Of a stretch of DNA of 64,000 nucleotides, positions 13,401 to 27,800 are shown one piece after another (within the stretch, counting starts at the first letter, position 1; each line of letters starts with the position of its first letter). This DNA is from Burhinus oedicnemus (Eukaryota > Chordata > Aves > Charadriiformes > Burhinidae). The notes under the pieces are model-generated. The model worked only from the letters and a program-made list of their open reading frames with translations. It was not told the DNA's origin and did not search any database. Both the position numbers and the translations under genes were made by a program. Location of the stretch: assembly GCA_008921705.1 (NCBI GenBank), contig VFFE01006841.1, forward strand, positions 146,384 through 210,383, in the 5' to 3' direction.

Positions 13401-15569
13401 ACTCAGGAAAACTAAATTGGGAAGAAAGCATTAGAGCTTTAGTCACTAACTCAAAGTAGACCGAAAGAGGAAACAAAACCAGAAGATCAACTGCATTTGG
13501 GAAGGACTGATTCAGCAGACCAAAAACTCCTCTTAGGTTTCAGTTGATTTTGCAGTCCTCGCCACTGAGAAAGCTTTCTATTACTTGACAAATAAGGTAA
13601 CTGGAGGTTTTACAGTGATGTGCCTGGTCAGAGAACCCCAGTCTCCAATATGGCATATTCAAATCCTAAAAAGAAAGCCTGTACCACCTCGAAGGGGTCC
13701 CCTGAGGCCATCTTTTAACCTTCCTGGATTTCCAGGAGATAGAGAAGAGTCTTCCAGGCTAAAGGAATAGGCTGCTGCAGAAGCCCCAGGTCAGAAAGAA
13801 GGGAAAGGAATGACATGCTGAACTAGCACTGAAGAGATTTATTTTGAAAGAAGGAAATGGAAGCCGATCAGAAAATGGCCTGATAGCCTATGTTCATGTG
13901 CTGTCACTGTTTCACGCAAAAATCACCAGGGTACCTTTAGTGTTCCCATGACACGGATCCACCAGTGTCCCTAACAACCCAGTGTGCTCAATTCCTCATG
14001 AACAGGTCATTACTTATCACCTTTGCATGATGTTCATTTTGGGGGTATTACAATTCAAGTGGCTGCTCAGCTGGTGCCCTATAAAGAGTCTTTCCACAAA
14101 ATGTTATTTTTCATTTTTTGCCTCAGTGCAAGACCTGCTCATGATTTATTGGCTGTAGCAAAGCACAAAGCCGTAATTTTCTTTTATTGAACTCACTCTG
14201 GGTAGCCATCACTCTGTGGAAATGCAGATGGTCATCTTATTCTTATTCTTAGCGACAGGATGAATGCCACAACTCTGCTGACAAAGACAGCAAAGCAGTC
14301 ATTTGTAATAGTTAAGAGGACCGTTCAATTTAATATCTGTGTTAACTGCACATAGTTAGGCATTTTGGACACAGCTTTTATAGGATCCTGCTCTGCTAAT
14401 ACTTTAGGACTTTACAGTATCAAGGCAAATTTGCATAGCATGTATGCCACTATCCAGGTATAATTTCTGTGCTTATAGTAAATGAAACAGAATTATACCA
14501 TGCAGAAAAAAGCCCCCAGTGGAACTCTGATCATAGTCAGTTTTTAAGTGTATTTGAAATACTGCATTTTAGTAATTTGCCTATCTCTTCCTTTACCTCA
14601 CACTTCAATTTTCAGGGGCATCCACACTGTAGATGAAATTCTGGATCCGGATCAGAACCTATAAGCTTGAGTGAATGAATGTATTTCTTTAACTAGTTCA
14701 TTGACAATGTAATTAAGGAGATGGCTTGCAGCTTCCCTTCCATCTCAGAAAGTGTGGATTTAGGGAATTGCTGGGGCAAGCATGATGCACAAGTACGCTT
14801 TCTCTGTTCTGGGGTGAGAAGAGTGGCAGTGAATAATTCACAGCACCTAGTGGTGTGCCCAGAGACATGCCCTGTGATGACCAGCGAGTTTGTGGAGAAA
14901 GAAAATATGGTGTTGAATATTAAACAGAAAGGATCAGGTGCCTTTTAATAAGCACCCTGCCTGATCCTGCCAAAGGGCCCCTATACAGACCTTGACAGCT
15001 GAAGCTGGAATGTGCTTCATTTCATCACAGAACAGGCTATCGCTACAGCAACAGCACTTGGAGAATAATTCAAAGAAACAAAATGCAGATGCAAGTCAAA
15101 TCCAGGAGATTAGAGTATTTAATTGTTCAGAATAAGGGGAGCTTTACCTAGCCTATTCAGTGAATGGATTCAGAGCAAAACTACATCCAATGTCTGCTAA
15201 TGCCATATTTTAGTATTGCCTCTTCAATCAGAGTAAATTATATAGCTTAAGTGTTCATATCACCAATTAATCTCTCCTGAATCAGATCTGCATATTAGTT
15301 GCTTGAAACAGGCTTAATATAGTCATAATTGTACAAAACATGAATACCATTTTTCATAATAATTAGGTAGTCACGTTGCCTTTTCTCTCAATTTGTCTAA
15401 ATGTTCATATGTACATTAGAAGTTAGCAGTTAAATTTTATCCATACATCTCTTAATTACTCCATTGGTCTGTCTAAAGCATCTTCTGCTTAAGGCAGCAA
15501 ACCTGTGCAAAGTATTCAATATGCAGTGTATTCAGTTCCTCAAAGGCACATTTGAAAGGATTGGAACTT
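10441..15569. other. Unique non-coding DNA
   Basis: Mostly AT-rich sequence without recognisable genes. A 130-codon open frame on the minus strand (11175-11567) overlaps other frames on both strands and has no domain signature. The slightly GC-richer stretch at 11.0-11.8 kb is stop-poor, which explains the overlapping frames. No repeat family was recognised here. Confidence 0.5.
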
Positions 15570-15858
15570 TTTATCAGGGAGTGTAGCAATAGAACGAGGG
15601 GTAATGGTTTTAAACTGAAAGAGGGTAGATTTAGATTAGATATTTAGGAAGAAATTCTTTACCGTGAGAGTGGTGAGACACTGGGACAGGCTGCCCAGAG
15701 AGTCTGTGGATGCCCCGTCCCTGGAGGCGTTCAAGGCCAGGTTGGATGGGGCTTTGAGTAACCTGGTGTAGTGGAAGGTGTCCCTGCCCATGGCAGGGAG
15801 GTTGGAACTAGATGATCTTTAAGGTCCCTTCCAACTAAAACCATTCTATGATTCTGTT
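15570..15858 (+). mobile_element. CR1 LINE 3' end, 5'-truncated copy
   Basis: Sense-strand CR1 3' end. The last ORF2 codons are visible (agaaattctttaccg, then HWDRLPRESVDAPSLEAFKARLDGALSNLV), then a stop. The 3' UTR follows with 'gtgtccctgcccatggcagg', 'ttggaactagatgatcttt' and 'aaggtcccttccaac', ending in 'attctatgattctg'. The UTR differs from the copy at 0.4-1.6 kb, so it belongs to another CR1 subfamily. An extra T in 'gatatttaggaag' shifts the frame, and upstream stops show decay. Confidence 0.95.
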
Positions 15859-18800
15859 CCAGCAAGTGCATGGCAAGGAAGCGCATAAGGTATTTCCCAC
15901 TTTGGAAAAGGTTTAGTGAGAGGAACCAGGCACGCTGACCATCAGATCATTTCCTTGCTAGCTGAGAGCAGACCAGGAGCTTGCTGTGCAAGGACCATGG
16001 AGCCTTGCAAGGGAACTGCATTGTGCTGAAACTACCCAAGCGTTATAATGCTCTTCCATAGAACAGTTTGATCGCCTCATTTGCTACAAAGTAAGACCCT
16101 AAAAGTGACAAGAAGATAATTACTCTGACCCCTGCTTGTTGGAAGTTGAGAGAGAGAGAGTTGATAGCAGTACCATGAACTGTGCTCATGTTTCTTTGCT
16201 GATGTGCTGTAAACCTTTGACTTGCTGCCAAAATTTAAGGTTGCCTTATGAGATAATCCCAACTAAGAAGTTCAGTTTGTATGCATCTTTCTGCCTTTCT
16301 GCTGGAGACAGGGGCATGATGCAGTTAGCTAAGAAAAGAAACACAAAAACTCCTGGGCTATGAATAATGATCTTGGATAAATTCTTGGATTTGCAAAATG
16401 ATAATACTATTTACCCTTGCTTTAAATTTATAAAATACTTCACCCCTGCTGGAGTCTCTAAATCCCTGATTAGACCACCAACAATTCCCTTATATGTTTC
16501 CTGCTGGTTTTAATCGCCTATTCCTATCTTTTCAAGGATATTTTCCCCTAAAGAAAAAAAAAAAAAAAGAGAGAAGCAGAAACTCTGCATTCAGAAACAA
16601 ACAGTTACAGCTGCACTCAGGAAGTGTATGAGAGTTGGCTTGCAATAATAACTTTAAACATACTGTAAATGCTTTATTAATCCATGCTGTTGACAGCTTT
16701 GAATGCCAAATTATCTGTGTTGCACTGAGCCATGAAACTATCCCATGAGGTACTAAGTCCACCTTGAGACTGCAGTGAAGCCAAAGCTTTGATCCTCAAG
16801 GCTGACTTGAGTAAATCATTATTTCTAAACTCTTTAATCCCTCATGCATCCATAACACATAATTTTAGTAATGCATTTGACTTAAATTTCTTATTATTTC
16901 AGAATTCAGTCCAACTTTTACTGCAAATAAAGTCAGAGTTCCCAGAGGCTCCAAAGAACAGAACAAGTCCCACTCTACTGCAAATCTCCATTGAACTGAT
17001 GAGGCGACAGAAACAGTATGTCATCAGGAACCATAATTTTACCTTCTTTGGATGCTTTTTTTCCTCTTTTACTGTATTTCAGTGGAGCATTTTCTGGAGA
17101 CAAGGAGCACAAGGACTGGAAGTCTAGAGGTCCTAAATTTCATTTCTTGCTCCCACACCAGTTCATGAGATTCCAGCTTAACTCAAGAGTATTTTTCAGA
17201 AGCAGCAGTGGGCACCTTGACCTGCCCACATTACCACCTTTGTTTGACTGCTAGAAAATGACCACAGGTAACACACTTCATACCAGACAGCATCTTACAT
17301 CAGCTTAGATATACTAAGCTGAGGATTCGGACCTTATACATATTGCTAAATAAAGCTCAAGGCCCTGAGTGGCATTGCCTGGACACTCTACATAATGTTT
17401 GGCCCAGGGTTTCCCTTTGGTCCCTGGTAGTTGCCTCATAGTCTGAATGCAAAAACACTATTTCATTGCATATTATTCTCAGTTCAGAGCATTTTGAATA
17501 ATGTGATGGCTGTGTCACAACTCATCAAAATAACATTTTATCAGCATGAAATTGAGGCTATAGGTTGCATGCTCTGTGGTATAGCAGAAGCCTTGAAGAT
17601 GCAAAGCATCCTAGGATATCATTTGACAGTGGGAACACAAACCTGGTCTTGACAACACAAAACAGTGCCAGGCTTCAAAACAAGTATTAAGCATGAGGAA
17701 CCATCAGCAGCCCTAGGAATCCATTCCCTGGCCCTAGTCTCTTCTGCAGTGCAGATGCAGCCATGGAGCCCTACGTGGTCCAGCTGCCCCAGTCCATACT
17801 GTAAGTTCTCTAACCCCTACAGACTGTACAGGGCTGCCTTGGGCTGCTCCTCCCTGTAGACGTAACCTCTTGTGCAGCCGAATGCAAGTTCAGTTCCTGC
17901 CTGTATCTCAGTGAAAACCACATTTGCCCAATTACTTTCTGTAAAGTTCACCTTATCCATGCCAATACACCACTCACTGTATTGAAAAAAAAAAAAAAAA
18001 TCTCTTTTTTGTGAATACATATCCTGAATAAAGAGAGTAAACAGAGAGGTGTGTTATATCACTGCAATTGTAAAGTGTACCAGTGAGTCAGGCAGTCATT
18101 TGTCAAGAACTGTGAAACACATTCAGTCCTGAAACTGCTCCATCTATTAACTGTTGGTTCAAAATCAAACGCCAAACAAGCCCATTCTGGAAAAAATAAT
18201 TAGTGCCTGAGTATTGCTACAGAATTCTGCTCTCTCTGCAATTCCTGGAAGGACAGGGGAGCTAGGGATGCTCAGCTTCAGGATTTCCCCCACAGACGCT
18301 GTCTCCAGAAAGCACCACCAGCAAAGCTGAAAGGAGCTGTACGTGACTGATCAGAAATCCTGCATACTTCTTGCTTGGATGATCTAACTGGTTGTTGATT
18401 TTTACGGTGCTCCCGTAACCCAAGCATCATTCCAGTTGAAGGAAGCTTATTTTTTATGATACGCAGTGTCCTGGAAGAAAGCCTGTCACTACTGTCTCAA
18501 GCTTATATTGCTACCAGGAGTCGATGAATCTCACTGAACTTCACAATGTCTTTTGAAAACAAATTTCTTACTGCTCAGAAAAGTGTCACATGCTTAGTAT
18601 GAAAGGTATTGATAAAATAATTCCTTGCTTTGCCTGCTCTGCTCTTTTCAACTCTAAGTCTTCAAAAATCTCCTTGCTGGAAAAAATGAGCTGAAATGTG
18701 GATGATGCATTTCTGTCTACTAGAGGTATATACTGCACATACATGCCAGTGAATCTGTTTTGTAAATAGCATTTTTTAAAAAAAATCACGATCAGCTAAA

Positions 18801-21800
18801 TGTTTCAGATTTTTGCTCTTGCTCGATGAAAAGACAGGGCAAGGCGGAAAAAAAAAAAAAAAGTAGTCAAATTTACTGGCATAGAACACCATCGTTAATC
18901 AGTGAACACTGTTTCCATTTAGTACTGCACACATGGCAAGGGCAACAAGTCTACTCAGATCAAGCAAGGGAAAGCAGAAAAAGTGTTCTTCCACCTATCA
19001 CCCTGCAAAAAAGATGAATGCTGGCCCGCTGGGTTATGTCAAGCAAATATCATCCCCTTACAACAAACTTGTTTACGTAAGCTGCAAAAAGTGCCATTTG
19101 TCCCACCACCAACAAAAAAACAACCCACAATAGACACCTCCAAGCTACAGCCTGCAGGTCACTTCTGACTGCTGAATTTTGCATGCTTCCGGGAGAGGGA
19201 AATAGCAGACACTCGCCCACACACAAAGTTCTGGGTGAGCAGTTTGGTGTGCTCACTTTTAGGTGCTCCTGATGCTCTGTATCTCCCTGTCTACTTGGGA
19301 CAAATACCTAATTTCTACCATAAGAGACACTTGGGTGTAATAAGACACACGTTTTCATGGGTTCTCTGTCATTTGGTCCTTCTGTCCCTAACTATTTCTG
19401 CAGAAAATGCAGACATCAGTGCTAATAACAATTCTGACAACAATATGATTTCAGTACATTGCAGACCTTCACGCTTAGACGTCTGTAGCTTAGCAGCACC
19501 ATACAGACTAGCTATGCAAGACAGGATTAACAATATGACCTCTGAATCACATTTGCTTGGCTAACAGACTGAGGGCTAAGAGGGAGACAAGAATCAGAGC
19601 TCTCCAGAAGTTTAACATGATGCATTTCCATATCGGTATTTTTGGGGGGGGGGGGAGTAGAAACAGAAAGGAAAAGAAAATGCAGTGAAACTATCCTTTC
19701 ATAGTTTAAATGAGTCATAAAATAATTGCCAATGAAGAAGTTCACGTACTATGAATACAGAATTAGCAACTGTAAGAGAATCAATTAAGATCAGCATAAT
19801 GGTAGCAATATATAAGTTGATATGACAAAAAGTTATCCTCAACAGTTCATTAATATTAAAAATAACGTGTTGTTAATATTACTTTAGAAAACATTATTAA
19901 AATGTTTGTAGGTATATATTTTTATGTTATCTGGGTATTTGTAAGTCCTTATCACTATAGAATACAAGCACCTTACAACTTCCCAAGGAAGTTCATTGCT
20001 TTTCATTTATTTTTCTTCAAGGATGGGAGAATATGAAGATAATGAAAAATAGTCAAAATGCTCCATGTTTTGTCTAGAGCTCTGCATATTCACTGTAGAG
20101 TTAAACATAATTCCAGTCTTCCTGGTGTAATAATGTCAACCAAAAGCTTTGCTATTTTACAAGAAAAAATAAGAAATGCACAACCAACAACTGTTGAAGA
20201 CAACTGAGAGAAATAAACACGGCTTTAGGTTCTATTTCCACTTCTGGACTTTACCACTAACACAGCAAGGATCAAGCTGAATGTGACTCAGAAATCATCA
20301 TGTTATTGGTACAAGGAGAGACCTACCTGTTAAGACACGGCAAAGCTTCACCCTACTGCATTCCATGCAGAAAGGGACACTGCAACCTGCTAGCCAAAAC
20401 AACGCCTTGGAACTGCAGGCAACTATTGGATTTTGGGAGAACAGAGAGGTTGTATAAGCCAGCTTATTAGGAAAGGCAAAGAAAGGGCCTCTGCAATTAC
20501 TGTAACAGTCAGACACACTACAGATTCACAGCCATATAAAGCCCAATCGCAGCCACATGCTGAATGGAGAGAACTGAAGACTGGAGAGACATTTCTTCTG
20601 CTATCAGGTAAACGTCAACGATCTCAGTGACACTATTGAAGAAAACTGAAGGAACAGGACTGAATGTCAACCAGAAGAGTTAGAATCCATCTCAGGAAGA
20701 CTAAGCTGGAAAGAAGTGACACAATTTCATAATGAAAAGGTATGAACATGGGCAGTGGGGGAAGAAATACTTCTCTTAATTTCCTTATCATCTCATCACC
20801 TCTATTTCCCATACAATTTTGCCTATTTGAAATACCCTCTCCTTCCAGTCTTTGTCCATTGCCATTCCTTCTGCTAACAAACCCTTCAGCCTTTTAAAGC
20901 CCACAGAATCCAACCTGAGCTAAGAAATTAACCATGGGCACCTTGGAGAAGAAAGAAGCGGGAAGCCAGAGACAGGGAACCATTTAAATAAGGGAAAAAA
21001 TGCTGGCCACGGAATCGGAAAGTGGGTGAGCATATCTCTCTCCTAAAAATCCATGCACTTCCCAGCATCCTATTCAATTCAGACTACCTCTTATGTCTGC
21101 TCTTTCCATCTAATAAATTATAGACTCCCTCTACAAAATGTTATCATGATCACTCCCATGAACCTTCTCAAATCTACAGTAGTTTCTGCAGTCTTTGTAG
21201 TAGGCTGCTTAGAAAACAAATGTACTACAACATGTTACTTGGGAGATCAGAAAGACAGGGTGAATAGGGACATTCTTCGCATTAATATTTGGTCAGCTGA
21301 AGCTAAAAAACATATGTGCAGAAACGCAAAAAAAAAATTTGAAACACTGACTTTTGAATTTTAAACCATTACAGAAAGGAACATGGAATTATAAATTTTC
21401 TCCACTGACTTGAATAAATACATAAATCATGCTGTTCTATCAGAACCACCCCATAAATAAAATCAGACTCGCAGATACGTTGACACGTCTTATTCAGAAT
21501 CAATAAGTAATTTAGTAATAACGCATTCTGAGGTGTGTGAGCTCTACAAAAGGCAGTGTACAGAAACACAGTAATATCCTTTTGAGCAGTCTGTGAGCCC
21601 CTTAATGATCCTCACTCTTGTTCTGTGTCCAGAAGGCTCATGAGAGCATCTGTGTACAAAAGAAACTAGCTTTTGCCTGCTCTGTATGATTAATAAATAC
21701 ATTTATTGGTTATTTGGTTAAGTATCTTACCATAATTATGCATATAAGCAAGAAATTGTTCTGTTTGTGCAAGTTCTTATCAGGATTATAGAGAGACAAT

Positions 21801-24031
21801 AATATCATGCTAATATAACAAAATATAGCCAACATGATTATTAATATGTGGTAAATACAGTTAATATAATTCATATTATATTGCAAGTATACATGTAAAT
21901 ACAATATGTCCCAGTTCCAGACATCAGTGTTTCCTTTGAGCTGCTCATGTTTGCTTGGAAAGGGTGTTCCTGAGGCTGTGCTAAACTCCAGTCTCAGGTT
22001 TTCACATCTTGCATCTTGGCTCCCTACATACACTTGCATCTCAAGCACACCACAGGATTCCACAGTCTGAGAAGAGATATCATTTGTAGTTAAATGGCAT
22101 CACAAGATAAACTGGGCTTTCTGCTTAATTATAGCATAGTACGGAATCATTTGGTATGCCATGCAAGTACAGACAAGTGTAAGTATAGTGGAATATGTTG
22201 TCATCCTATGACTATAAAAGGACAGTATAATGGAGGATGGTCAAGTCTCTAGTTCGTCACTGGATGGGCAGAAACAAAGTATGGCATCTTTTGACACACA
22301 GGAGATACACATCCTACAAAGCACTGTGTAGGTGTTCTATAGTGTACACTAGAAATGTATCTCATAGAACATGAGTAGATGTGAGATTTGTGGTCTACAG
22401 ATTGCAATTAGGTAAGCACACAGAGAAGAAAGTAAAGCTTCCTTTTTAATGGGGTTTGGGTCATCTTGGAATTATATTCTGTGAACGATGTATTTGATCT
22501 TGAAACTTCTAATACAGTATTAGTGTACTTCTCGTTTCAAAGCAAGACGTGACCTGTAACTTTATACGCCCACTTGCAACATGCACAGAAAAAGCTTATA
22601 CAATTATAATACAGTGTTTAAGATTCTAATGTGTACGTATCTCAAAATTGAGTGCTGTAGAAAAGAGACATATGGGTAAGAGAATAATTTCTTTCAAATG
22701 CCATAAATTCTTATATAGGAACGAAAATATTGCATGCTGTCTGCGCAAGATACTAAATTCATACTATTTTATATATACATAAATATTTAATCACTTCATT
22801 AATTTAAAAGATTTCTGTCTTTTCACATTTCCCAATTATTAAAGTGAATCCATTGTGTACGTTGCCAGTACTTTTCACATGGGACCGAGGACTGCTGCCT
22901 TTACTTTGTTAAGCATCAACATTGTTTATTTGGACCTGGGTGGCCCCAAAATAACAATCATTGAGGCTAGATCTGAGCCAGTGAATCTCTTCACAAGCTG
23001 GGATGTCTCTGTGGTGCATCCTGGCAGTAGGTCCCAGTGTGAACATAGATGAAGGACCCATGTAGTTTGTCCCCTCTTTTCCTATGGAGGTAGTCGGCAC
23101 AGTTCAGATCCTAGCCCTGGGCTGGTACAGAAGTCTGACCAGCAGAATAAAACATGCTGCCCCAACTGCTATTCCCCACCTCTTTCAAGGAAGAAGCAGC
23201 CAGCCTCATGGAGACATCCCACAGCCTCCATCCACTCCACAAATTCAACAGCAGAATCTTGCTGCTTTTGGACTGGCAGCACGAAAGCACACATGCAATT
23301 TTAAGCATGTGAACTAATGAGACGTATCCACAGCACTCTGCTAAGTGAGATAATACAATGATATTTAGAGCATATCGAAAAATTCCCAAACCATCTCATC
23401 AACATGCCACAACTTTGGCACAGAGACACTAACGTAAGACAGTTATTCAAGCTCCAGCTGTATTCATCCTTTAGCTGGTTTGCTTACAATTTCCACGAAA
23501 CTGATAGCTTTACTAGCACATTTTTTTTCATTAGTAAACAGACTGACACCATATCAGTCACTTACCAGCTATCAAAGAATAACAAACTCCATTTCTACTG
23601 GCATAGGCCACCTTTTAACTGGCTTTGATATGAATGTCTCAGGTTATTATATGCAACAGCACATACACAAAGCACATCTTCGTTAGATCCCAAACCATAC
23701 ACCAAAGCTGCATTTAGGATCACAGGAAAAACGCAGCCACTTCAGAAACAGAAGATACATTGCCATGATAGGAAATACAATTCAGACAATGCTGAGAGAA
23801 GGAGAAAAAGAAGTCAGTAGGGTTAAATTAAAAGTTCAGTCCAAATGCTTAGCAGTGTGAATGCAGTTGTCTGTCAGACAAAGAGCGTAGTTTCCAATAC
23901 TGTCAGTCATTTACCGTAGAAAACTACAAAGTTGCTTTTTGAACTGGTCAGAGCCCAGGAGACTTCACATGAAATGAAAAGCAGAATGAAGAAATGCCAA
24001 GGAGGCAGTGAACTGTTTAAAGACCTTTCTG

Positions 24032-24033
<2 letters not shown>
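15859..24033. other. Unique AT-rich non-coding DNA with homopolymer runs
   Basis: No gene or transposon recognised. Simple tracts are A15 at 16554-16568, A16 at 17985-18000, A16 at 18848-18863 and G12 at 19644-19655. None has a body that would mark it as the tail of a known SINE or processed gene copy. Strong AT bias with several small ATAT stretches is seen at 21.7-21.9 and 22.7-22.8 kb. Confidence 0.5.

Positions 24034-24076
<43 letters not shown>
24034..24076. repeat. Uninterrupted A43 homopolymer
   Basis: Forty-three consecutive A residues. The lysine-rich open frame over this spot is a by-product of the run. The preceding 300 bases show no SINE or gene body, so I see no support for a retrocopy. 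The true length may differ because such runs are error-prone in sequencing and unstable in replication. Confidence 0.97.
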
Positions 24077-24078
<2 letters not shown>

Positions 24079-27000
24079 CGTAGATTGAGAGAGAAAAGAC
24101 ATATAATTTTAAATAATTTCTTATGTGCAAACATTACAATTGGTCTGGAGCACAAAATAATCTCCAAAGTACTGTCAATACAGCTCATCAGTGAAAGCAC
24201 TTCCTAAGTTTTATTGCAATTCCTTAAATTTTAGTGAAGCAGTTAAAAGGGATGTGAAGCAAAGAAGGTATTCTTTTAGCCTTTTATGACAGGCCTCACA
24301 AATTGTTTTATTTTAAGGAAATAGCTGTACCTATTTCCTACTGTATACAATAATGATGCCTAGGAAATAGTTACTTCAGTAAAATCAATTGTAAACCAGG
24401 ATTCTTTTTATTTTATATCTGAATTGGTCTCCAAAGATATTGCCAGCATTAAATCCCTGACATTTCTTGGCCATGTAGAAGATTAGTGATGGGTAGGCAT
24501 ATCATGCTGCTGTACCTCTAGAATTACTACAAAAGACTTAACAGACTGAAAAAAAAAAAGAATTGTAGCAAAAAAAAGCTATTTAATCCAGAAACACATT
24601 CAGAGAGATAGCTCGGGTTTTGGAGGAATGATTTAAGATTTAGTCTTTCCTTTATATTTAGCTAGTCATTAGAGAGAAAAATGTTTCTGGAATATCTTTA
24701 CAGAACATAAAATCAAAGCAGAGGTGAATAGCAAATCCAAACAAAAGGAGAAAGCGTTTGCTATTCAGATCTGTATCTCTGTGAGGAAGAGACACTCATT
24801 ATTCCAGGATGTGTGTGCCAGATGAATGTTAATCTTTGCCTTGTTAAGATATCTGGCCAAGTTTTTTTACAGGTGCCCCAAATAATACGATTCTAATTTG
24901 CAGACACAGCACCGTACACAGGCATTCAGGCAAGGATTTCCAGAAGGTCAAACAAAGGAGATGCCAACTTCTTCTGAACTTTAGCAAGAAGTAGATGCCT
25001 AACTCATCCAGGTACCTTGGCAGATCCAGTATGGGGTCACAGGCAACCCTGAATGCTGATATTTCCGTTGTATATAACAACAAAACATTTGAGAAGACAT
25101 TTTTGAAAAGGTGCTCGTATAGTTCAGCATTAGCCTTTCAAAGTTTCACCATTATTTCTTCTACAATCATTCAACAGCTATCTATATTCTAATTAGCTAT
25201 AAAAAAAGGCACCAGTCTTCATGAGGGTTTTTTTTTTTAGAAAGTGGAATTTGTGTCTTGATGGAGATTTTCACCTCAAAAACAGAGTAAATTTCTCAAT
25301 CATAGCAGTGATATTGTTTCCAAGACACAAGAATAGAAAGAACAGCTGTACCACACTGGATTTCTGCCATACCATCAACTCTGCCACTGACCAGTGGCAC
25401 TCTGCCTAGACTGGAGCGGAAGAAAATAAATATTTACCCACAATATTGCCCCAGCTTCCTGCAGTTTATTGAGGCAGAGATAAGAGCTTTCTGTTAAGCA
25501 GCCCTCCTTGGATTTTCTTCCATGAATCTGCCAATTGCTCCATAAAACCATAAAAATTTTCAGCATCTTGTGGTGATAACTTTCTTGACTGAACTACACA
25601 CTTCACGCAGAAGAGCCTCTTTCTCCTGTGTAACTAACACCTTCTAATTTCATTTGGGGTCTCCCAGGTTTTACGCTGGAAATAACAATGAACAGTTTCT
25701 CTACTCACCTTCTTTGTGTCAGGCTTTACGGACTTCTAGCATGTTGTCCCTTAGTCAACTTTTCTCCAGGCTAAATAATGTTGGCATACTTCTTCGTATT
25801 ATGGAAATTTTTCAATACCCGTGATTATCTTTGTTATTCATCTCTCTAACTTTTTAAGTTATTTACATTTTATTTGTGATGGAGGAACCAGAACTGTTTA
25901 AAGCATCCAAGTTCCAAGCCTAATGTGGATTTATACAGTGATATAATAAAGTTTCCTCCAAATTGTAAAGACAGCTTGCTTTCATCATACAAAAATATAG
26001 AGATGAAGCATCAGGACTTAGAATTCAGTATCTGTAAGTGGATTTAGACAATATTTTAAAATATCCTTGCTGTCCTAAGGGCAATCTTATTTTCATATAT
26101 ATCCAAGAGAACCTACAAATCACTACAATCCAATAACTAACAGAGATTGACCTGCATTGCTTCCTGTTTTATTCATAAGGCAGAATCACAGTCCTTCAGC
26201 TAACACCCATATGGTAGCTGCTACTAATTCTGTCAAATTATTAAATGATGAGATAACACAAGGATCAGCACATTAGAAGTATCCAGATAAAATCAGGCAG
26301 AAGACTGTAATAGTTTAACTTACTTTTTACCTGTCCAGTGCTGAGGTCAAACAAGGGACTGTCACGAACAACTGCTTCTCCATTTGAGAAAACAGAGTTA
26401 ATCAAGTTGATCCAAGTTTACAAGGTCCACCAATAAATTTTTTTTTGCATTGAAGCCCCGCACCAGGCAGGTGGCAAAAAATATGTTAAGTTCTCAATTT
26501 GTTTCTTTGAGATATTTGCGTAACAGAAACATGTTATATGACTGTGACAGCCTGTGCCCCATAGCAGCTCCTGGCTAACAACAGAGCCGGTAATGCTCCA
26601 TGCTGAGGTGGTTTGGCTGTGAAATTCCCCATGACAACCCGATGAAAGTTGTTACATCTCCTCTATCAAGTCTGATGGCAGAAAACTACATCTTCCTCTT
26701 TGAATGTTGTAAAAGTATTATCAGGTTGAACTGGATATTCCATTTCATAAGCAAAAGATGTGTAAGTGAGGTGATACACTGAAGCAGAGTGCAGCTTCTC
26801 TTCTCTGGATCCCTTCCTCGCAGCAAAGTGTCTGCTGAACTGTGTGTTGACAGCTCTCTTCAGACTGAAATGGGGACAAGACAAAGTTGTTCCCTCCTCT
26901 TTAACATCACCCTTTAATTATCAAGCCCTCAGCAAACCACAGCAGGAATAACCAAGGGACTTAAGGCTTTATGCTGGAGGGAAAAGACAAGAGATTTGCA

Positions 27001-27582
27001 CTAATATACACATACAGATGGTGTTCACACATTTATAACACATCCAAAGTTAGGTTGTCAACTGGTCTGCAAGAAGTAACACCAGACTATGATGTTCCAG
27101 GTTGCAAGGTCAGCCAACAAATATCCTGGGAACTACTCCTCAACACTGCAGAAAATCAAAGGGAAAATTAACTAGCATTTTTCAGCTCCTGCAAGCTGTT
27201 CAAAATTGTTTTATGTAGGGATGTACATCATTCCTTCTTGTAAAGAATATCTATGATGCCAATATCCTACCGACACTATACAAACTAAGACAAGAAGCAA
27301 GTACCTGGAACTAGATATATATTACTTGGCTGAGCAGACTAAATGCAATAAAACCGAGCTGACTCCCAAGAGTATTTTAGTTATTGTATATACCACCTTT
27401 AACCACTTCTCAGTCTTTCTTCCAAGAATTTAATATAAGTTCAAAGCTCTATGGGTCTTAAAAAAAAAAAAAGTTAAGATTAAGATTAGCACTAGTAGAA
27501 TGTTTTCTAGAAAAATGAACGTGAAGATATATTGCAGGATGTTCTCACTCAGATATCTAACAAATAAGGACTTATTTTGGGG
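24077..27582. other. Unique AT-rich non-coding DNA
   Basis: No coding or repeat feature is supported. Open frames are under 95 codons and unremarkable. Confidence 0.5.
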
Positions 27583-27800
27583 TAAAGCACTGCACTGGAA
27601 CTGAGGATACTTGCATTCAGTCTGCAGCACTGCCATCAACTTCCTGCATGACCCAAGGCTAGTCAGTAAATTACTCTTTTATTCAATTCGTGTCAGTGAG
27701 GACAATAATAGTTAATTTTTCCCACTTGTGCTTATTTAGACAGGAAGCTATTTGAGGCAGAGACTCTTTCTACCCTCATGTATAAAAAGCACCTATTGCA
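27583..27800 (+). mobile_element. Ancient MIR-like SINE remnant
   Basis: The order of blocks follows a MIR/CORE-type SINE: 'ctggaactgaggatacttgc', 'cagcactgccatcaacttcc', 'tgcatgacccaaggctagtc', 'agtaaattactc', then 'gaggacaataatagttaa'. These match the family's sequence around 'gctctgccactgact', 'gtgaccttgggcaagtcactta' and 'ggataataatag'. The end (27740-27800) resembles the L2-type tail, 'acaggaagctatttgaggca' then 'gagactctttc', ending near 'aaaagcacct'. It is heavily diverged, so the exact family and edges need a profile search. Confidence 0.6.

Noticed and set aside
16870..17130. Possible exon after a 'ttattatttcag' acceptor
   Set aside because: An acceptor-like string and an open frame exist, but no matching donor or known domain; such strings are frequent in AT-rich DNA.
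23932..24207. Lysine-rich and phenylalanine-rich open frames
   Set aside because: Produced by the A43 homopolymer.
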